The translations under genes were made by a program, and so were the position numbers. The notes beneath the pieces are model-generated. The model was not told the DNA's origin and did not search any database. It was given only the letters and a program-made list of their open reading frames with translations. This document shows, in pieces, positions 15,401-17,552 of a stretch of DNA of 17,552 nt. Each line of letters starts with the position of its first letter. Position 1 is the first letter of the stretch. The stretch is from Amphritea sp. GTDB taxonomy: Bacteria; Pseudomonadota; Gammaproteobacteria; Pseudomonadales; Nitrincolaceae. Where the stretch lies: positions 1 through 17,552 of the forward strand of contig JAIBDA010000016.1 of assembly GCA_024679635.1 (NCBI GenBank). The letters are read 5' to 3'.

Positions 15401-17552
15401 ATTTGCTACTGATGGCGCTGTGAGCCAGGCAAACGGTGCGACGGAAATTGATGCCGGGCGTGTGTTATTAGATGCGCTCAACGCATCGAGCCTTCTTGAT
15501 GTTGATAATACGGTTGATCAATTGGCAGCCAAAATAAGCGGGGTAGGTGAAGGCTTTACTTATCGCAGTGGTGCCGACTACGAAATTGGTGGTGGTGAAG
15601 CAGGTATATCGGGTATTAGCACGCTGGGTGGCGATGTTGATCTTGGCAGTAGCGATATCGCAATTGCAGTGAGTGAAGCAATCATTACCAAGGGTGGTTC
15701 TTTTTCTGCAACAGGCATACGTAGTTTAGATTCATCTCCGGTGTCAATTAATACAGCAGGTGATGTAACTTATGCCAGCGGTGTTTATAAAGATGGTGGT
15801 GATATCACTATCGCTACCACGGCTAATTCAGGTGCCATCACCACTGGCACATTAGTAGCCAGTGGTGATGTGATCAATGCAAGTGATGCAACGTCGGGAA
15901 CTATTACTCTTAATGCTAATGGTGTGCTGACGATTGCTACAACCAGAGCATTAGGTAAAGGGACTGGTGTGGGTGGTGATGTAACGCTTACGGGTAGTTC
16001 TGTTCGTATTGCGGGTTCAGTCGATAGCAGCTCAACAGCTAGTGCCGGTGGTGCAATTAGTGTTAACGGGCCTGCAGTTATTGTGGGTGGTGACCGTGCA
16101 CTAGCAACAGGTTCCGGCGCTGGTGATATTAGTTTTTCTAGTACTTTAGATAGTGATGGGTCAGCACGAGCATTAAGTATTACGGCGGGTACTGGCGATA
16201 TTGTTTTTAATGGTGCTGTTGGTGATAGCTCTGCATTAGGTGCGTTGAATATTGTCTCAGCTAAGGATGTGACAGCCAATAGTACGCTGGAGGCTGCTAG
16301 CCTGACACAACAGGTGGGTACTGGTACAACGACATTAAGTGGTACTACGACGCTGAGTGGCAATCTGTCATTCACCGGTACAGACCTTACTTTAAATGCT
16401 GCCACTACAGTTGGTGGTACTTCGACGGTTACCAACTCTGGTTTGTTCACAACCGCTGCTGCAGGCAATATCATTTCTACTGGCGCATTTAATCAGAATG
16501 GTGCCGGATTAAATGAACTGGCAGGTGATATAACCACGACCAATACTAATATCAGCTTTGCGACCGGCATTACCTTAAAAGGTGACCTGGTGATGGGTAC
16601 CGATACTGGTATTGGCAACATTAGTTTCGCTGATGTTGTTGATAGTGATTTGACTGCACGCGACCTGACCTTGAATTCAGGAACAGGCAATGCGACGTTT
16701 ACTTCAGCGGTAGGTGATACACAAGCGCTGGATAGTTTAATCATCAATAGTGGTGGCTTGACGACATTTGATGCTTCAGTCGTTGCGACATCTGTACAGA
16801 CAGATGCAGCAGGAACAACGGCTATTGATGGTGCAACAGTCACCACCAGTGGTATTCAAACCTATAACGACCATCTAACGCTGGGTGATAACACAGTCTT
16901 GACTGGTACAACAGTTACCACTAACGGCACTGTTGCCGGTATTGTTCATAGTCTGTCGGTAGTCGGTAATGCCGTATTTGGTGATGCTGCTGCTGACACA
17001 CTTACTGGCTTGACTACCTTATCGGTTAGTGGAACGACGCTGATTAATACCGATACGATTTCCAGTGCAGATGCGCAGACCTATACCGGTGCGGTGATGG
17101 TTGGTAATGGTACAACTTTATCCTCCGATAATGACCCTATATTGTTCTCTAATACTGTGAATTCGCAGGGCACTGAAAACAATGCTTTGACAGTCAATGC
17201 AGGCTCAGGTGCAGTGACCTTCACTGATGCAGTGGGCGGTGTGACTAATGGTGAGCTAGGTTCAATCATTGTGAATAGCACTGGAGTTACTAAATTTTCA
17301 GCGGCAGTTAAAGCTGGATCTGTTGCTACTAATGTCGGCGGCACGGTAGAAATTGACGGTGGTTCGGTCATTACTACCGGCACCCAAGTTTATGGCGAAA
17401 ACGTCATGTTAGGCGCTGATACGACGCTGAGCGGAACGGATCTGACACTGTCAGGTACTGTTGATGGTGCACATGCACTGGCCTTAAACGGTTCAGGTGC
17501 GACTACCTTAAACGGCGCCGTTGGTGGTAATACGGCTCTTACAAGCCTAGCA
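6300..17552 (+). CDS. Giant two-partner-secretion exoprotein (filamentous-haemagglutinin-like), 3' partial
   Basis: I read this frame codon by codon: it is open for 3751 codons from ATG 6300 to the last base, with no stop, so the C-terminus lies outside the window. It opens with an extended signal peptide region, then a TPS domain carrying NRV (118-120) and NPNG (142-145), which is recognised by TpsB/FhaC-type outer-membrane transporters. A beta-helical region follows with VSGKQTLDFKGTVDL and TLLLDPRNITI (441-451), typical of this family. The rest is Gly/Thr/Ala/Asn/Asp-rich, repetitive, predicted beta-solenoid passenger with many GDITL-like turns. The only Cys is residue 31, inside the signal peptide. 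The likely role is adhesion, aggregation or biofilm; no toxin or enzyme domain is visible in the part seen. The TpsB partner is not in the window. A modest AGGG lies 12 bases before the ATG; the start is set by the conserved N-terminal signal. Confidence 0.95.
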   Translation, partial: MNKVYRVIWNASKGVWQAVGEIGSSKGKSKCRGIGSISLATIPAIAGSLLLISPVVLAGALPSGGQVASGSAEISVSGNKLQVLQSSNKVVIDWQSFSIGEGNEVEFSQSSSQAAALNRVTGSQVSDIRGSLKANGQVFLINPNGILFSATSEVNVGALVASTLDISNEDFINGDYSFEGAGTGTVINRGNIRSSEGGFVAMIAASVVNEGSVDAFGGTVAMAAGKRIVLDMGGPVKVAVEEGALDAYVEQGGAVRVGGGLVLLTAKAAGELASSVINHTGITEAQTLQTGENGRIVLAGDGDVSIAGTLDVTGAEGKGGDIQVTGTDITLLEDALLDASGRDGGGQILVGGDYQGKNAEVPNAIRTYVNEGARIVADATDNGDGGKIVVWADEHTEFAGHISAKGGELGGDGGFAEVSGKQTLDFKGTVDLTAPQGKTGTLLLDPRNITIQTAGGTLTAPFTASADDSIIETSVLALALENADVTVSTGVDGLQDGDITVANSIGWFSANTLTLNADGAININDEVNIQTFDGSLELIAGGGITQVHTTSGKLLIGGTTTATSSSGSITLTSTANQLIGTVVATANTGAIAITNSRSLVMGDVSASGLVALKTVDNAGSITANGTFSAGTLRAAAHEGGGVSIADVNGDLTVNLLEAGGAITLGNADTGTLTFTHNVDGQNVIVGNDATGGQASGVVTIAGHTLNLNDGIRTKGGTVNLTAITGAIMAAADADIVTTADINTGTASGLVNIAAANGMTLQNITTRGADNNIGVGSNAAAVTLTATTGDINVGAITTTGGDATDNVAYPNRSGGNAGSILLEATDGLMYLNGDLSAAGGDFYGLSIQGLGGYIHLKTAAILTADREISSGSTSGYIDIDSSINSDSSSRSLNIIAGAGHVTLDGEVGGTAALTSLTVSGAQIDIEKNVTTNGAAGVDLSASTVRLGDEDLEDGNGGGAITINTLSGNGVVDINATNTYLDDNVIFTRGSGEINVSYNLHSNASERNDLTFNGAGGGAVVIGASLGGTSATPNTKLGDILFDTVTDITTGHSVSAGSLVSLNGTGRINLGQNSSYSHYYDAADGLQLATTGTNNVFSGDEHFSFYGDVTNSHATAPIFISTPNGNISFNYHDADLVTSGGDITLRAGSGALTLGSSTDITTNNGLLYLTGTGISQTDSNSILNAGSGKIRIDAGGSTISLHGRLITTDDDSNGTPSILVSNAAGTSFRSVETQDGTFQVGLIAGDANLAAAQTPVGAENLALTTEEIRLRVAQEITITSAGDDSGTGSNVTFTVTGTAANGDPLVEAITGGNGAEVTTVGLFKTIASIASDKATSGAVSVGLATDDTVAGTLSQRIHNSYSDNQIDIKTLSAATTDAISITSTANIIDELSDFSVGSSLDVRASGRLTGMALTGDVAATTVTIKTGVGALALGDRDITATSGNILLQGRGVTQGTDSTVSATGKVTVYGSDYASQATRGDVVMAGSLIAASTATDAVTIADTNALTIGSITTGSVGSRGGLRLGTHDHNGSTYRRAYGAIDQTAGSQLTIGRLDIRQNSNAGAIDLSLVTNEIQSVTYVERGGAITLYDKDAENNGLSLSGINAGSYSNLLKATTEGAMTLSGTNRGKGMELTAGAGGFSGSGSIEGHHGGAGLMKITTTGALALTSGNIYAKGVQLTSGAAGITSATDIQGHHGGGDDIILDAGGGDITLTQRLYSRATDANVVVQNADDVQLQGVELNNGKLILGGALTTPGTALTGNVTQTSNITAYSNVINMVGEVDGSVTLNNSSNQLYRIGDFSTGDDFTFSNKDRTLTLDGVIESTGGNVNISNRRSLTVSSAASVTAAAANKGVTLTASSNEWNYTANILGAITAGTGGLNLSSTYGYVSTSGAGTLTSDGAVNISSAPNATNQSTNYSTSINAAVSAGVGGSDRITINSYGSFDNSSSGTLTATGAVAIKTDWNGSQERNLTLGGNVTAGIDGVRLTSGGTINQTGGVIVTTGTLSGENQSGGVPTSSLPSARGAITLAGDNEIVNLGPFYLYDTAQVAFTVNDVSGGLTLAGTIENSHGAINISTQGDVLNLASFDVYAGGMATGGANISLTGQGITQVAGSSINTTGGFTGTPRTGANGGGTITLTGHDGTASGTISLSGEIETVSTSTSAIKIRGTDDLQLPNINAVNGSLVLGDDTATIGLITGDVTQAATTALDIKTLDLGTATNAIGGSAVLANTGNKILQLGVVNVSDVGGTQYDLDIYDSTNGLTLTQALLSAGGLRVSTVGGGSTGVLALGDFDVLASGDVFLGGETITQTSASTINADNSAGLATGGSIRIDGGGGVNNITLEGTVTTDNSSDTAIEIVNAANATLNVISAEAGSVVLGEDTKELTGAISQTATTGTISAATLLGDAGVVTITKANIDNVGQLTTSGALTLKEQGGAGTGGLKFTGTVTAGGTTWVESTDGVLDLDTQTLDATGQAITLKGAGISQQASSWALSTTADLYGGAGDIDLFSVLNDFTGQVTVHSTGAHVNLQDANQLSMNALTGKLAPTTSIKLHAGTSVSLTTEDLTTTSGDIEFKSLGGLLNTPGKLTTGSGDITLYSSATLALAEKILSTGGDVDIEAGTVASRAGASDYIQTGGAGTIDVRATSGNFTQGSDVLYKTVDGDITLSALAGNATLANVQSSTGDLNVTAGGDIQQLSGSAITVAGIDALTTKDAIGNITLTESANNATAIRLRTLNGAGDTTVAGVIQYEDADGFSIREILTTGDTTLIARGDITADTTSYPGTVKADTFTVKTLLDAGAGIDLTQANDVNSLNVKIRNAADDAIAGETTTPTGTIKFTDIDGFVVDAIETGGSTVLTAGDSVSQMGAISSVKLGLSGAGSFTLNAANLGVPVNEVSTFASDATNTVNFSSQLALSIGAVNPVGITTQGADISISAPSINSTGFTIDTRSLLAGTAGGIVTLVTTASGAAGDLTVDSILTSGTAAAATTNSGGGAAGNITLISSGDLLSVVGNITARGGAGDGTGFDGADGTIKLFATDGAVSQANGATEIDAGRVLLDALNASSLLDVDNTVDQLAAKISGVGEGFTYRSGADYEIGGGEAGISGISTLGGDVDLGSSDIAIAVSEAIITKGGSFSATGIRSLDSSPVSINTAGDVTYASGVYKDGGDITIATTANSGAITTGTLVASGDVINASDATSGTITLNANGVLTIATTRALGKGTGVGGDVTLTGSSVRIAGSVDSSSTASAGGAISVNGPAVIVGGDRALATGSGAGDISFSSTLDSDGSARALSITAGTGDIVFNGAVGDSSALGALNIVSAKDVTANSTLEAASLTQQVGTGTTTLSGTTTLSGNLSFTGTDLTLNAATTVGGTSTVTNSGLFTTAAAGNIISTGAFNQNGAGLNELAGDITTTNTNISFATGITLKGDLVMGTDTGIGNISFADVVDSDLTARDLTLNSGTGNATFTSAVGDTQALDSLIINSGGLTTFDASVVATSVQTDAAGTTAIDGATVTTSGIQTYNDHLTLGDNTVLTGTTVTTNGTVAGIVHSLSVVGNAVFGDAAADTLTGLTTLSVSGTTLINTDTISSADAQTYTGAVMVGNGTTLSSDNDPILFSNTVNSQGTENNALTVNAGSGAVTFTDAVGGVTNGELGSIIVNSTGVTKFSAAVKAGSVATNVGGTVEIDGGSVITTGTQVYGENVMLGADTTLSGTDLTLSGTVDGAHALALNGSGATTLNGAVGGNTALTSLA
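6480..6836 (+). other. TPS (haemagglutination-activity) domain
   Basis: Approximate residues 61-179, immediately after the signal peptide. It shows the conserved order LPSGGQV, then VIDWQSFSIGEGNEVEF, ALNRV, and VFLINPNGILFS, ending near LDISNEDFINGDYSF. NRV and NPNG are the hallmark motifs of TpsA proteins recognised by the TpsB POTRA domains. The domain end is estimated from motif order, not from a structure. Confidence 0.85.
11235..11384 (+). repeat. Pair of GHHGG motifs in the passenger
   Basis: Two near-identical segments, IEGHHGGAG (GHHGG at residues 1646-1650) and IQGHHGGGD (1691-1695), lie 45 residues apart in the passenger. They are the only His-His pairs I noticed in a frame otherwise poor in histidine. 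Both sit at turn-like Gly-rich positions just before an I-[IT]-L or MKITT strand. They may be solenoid turns or a metal-binding patch; the role is unknown. Confidence 0.6.
16200..17552 (+). repeat. Long degenerate protein repeats near the end of the window
   Basis: From about residue 3301 the passenger changes to longer, more regular repeats. The landmark F-x-x-A-V-G recurs at residues 3303, 3467 and 3641, and with Leu for Phe at 3737. A second landmark, IDG..V.TTG.Q.Y, occurs at 3509-3522 and 3685-3698, exactly 176 residues (528 bases) apart, with a weaker copy (DAQTY) at 3592-3595. SLIINS and SIIVNS (3479, 3655) are also 176 residues apart. The DNA copies are diverged, so this is an old tandem expansion. 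The array runs off the window. Confidence 0.75.

Noticed and set aside
7293..17383. Many minus-strand open frames of 60-229 codons, and a few plus-strand ones in other frames, across the giant gene
   Set aside because: They lie wholly inside the continuous TPS exoprotein frame, have low-complexity Val/Ala/Ser/Pro compositions that mirror its Gly/Thr/Ala-rich codons, and show no family motif. They are shadows.
6300..17552. Possible CRISPR or exact tandem DNA repeats in the low-complexity gene
   Set aside because: The repeats are protein-level and diverged in DNA; no identical direct repeats with uniform spacers were seen.

Overview
The window looks like an accessory, surface-protein-rich stretch of a Gram-negative chromosome, most likely a gammaproteobacterium. 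This inference rests on the protein families: HlyD-type periplasmic adaptors, a two-partner-secretion (TPS) exoprotein with an extended signal peptide, and an IS5-family element. No ribosomal or housekeeping gene is present to fix the taxon.

Layout: (1) 1-1176 is the 3' end of a large Calx-beta-repeat adhesin whose start lies outside the window. (2) 1284-4747 holds two overlapping genes on the same strand. The first encodes a membrane-anchored HlyD-like adaptor. The second encodes a polytopic M50 (site-2-protease type) metalloprotease fused to a second HlyD-like domain. With the adhesin they look like one export or processing locus. (3) 4820-5888 is a decayed IS5-family insertion sequence with recognisable terminal inverted repeats. 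Its transposase is broken by stops and frameshifts and carries a short fragment of a group II intron, including a canonical catalytic domain V. (4) 5889-6299 is a non-coding, partly AT-rich leader with a candidate FNR/Anr-type promoter. (5) 6300-17552 is a single reading frame, open for 3751 codons and running off the end. It encodes a giant TPS (filamentous-haemagglutinin-like) exoprotein with signal peptide, TPS domain and a very long, repetitive, cysteine-free passenger.

The window therefore pairs two unrelated giant surface or secreted proteins. One is probably served by the adjacent HlyD/M50 membrane proteins. The other needs a TpsB/FhaC-type outer-membrane partner that is not visible here. 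No tRNA, rRNA, CRISPR array or minus-strand gene is supported. The antisense open frames across 7-17.4 kb are shadows of the giant gene. The least ordinary parts are the adhesin/HlyD/M50-HlyD arrangement and the group II intron relic inside a dead IS5 copy whose exons do not join.
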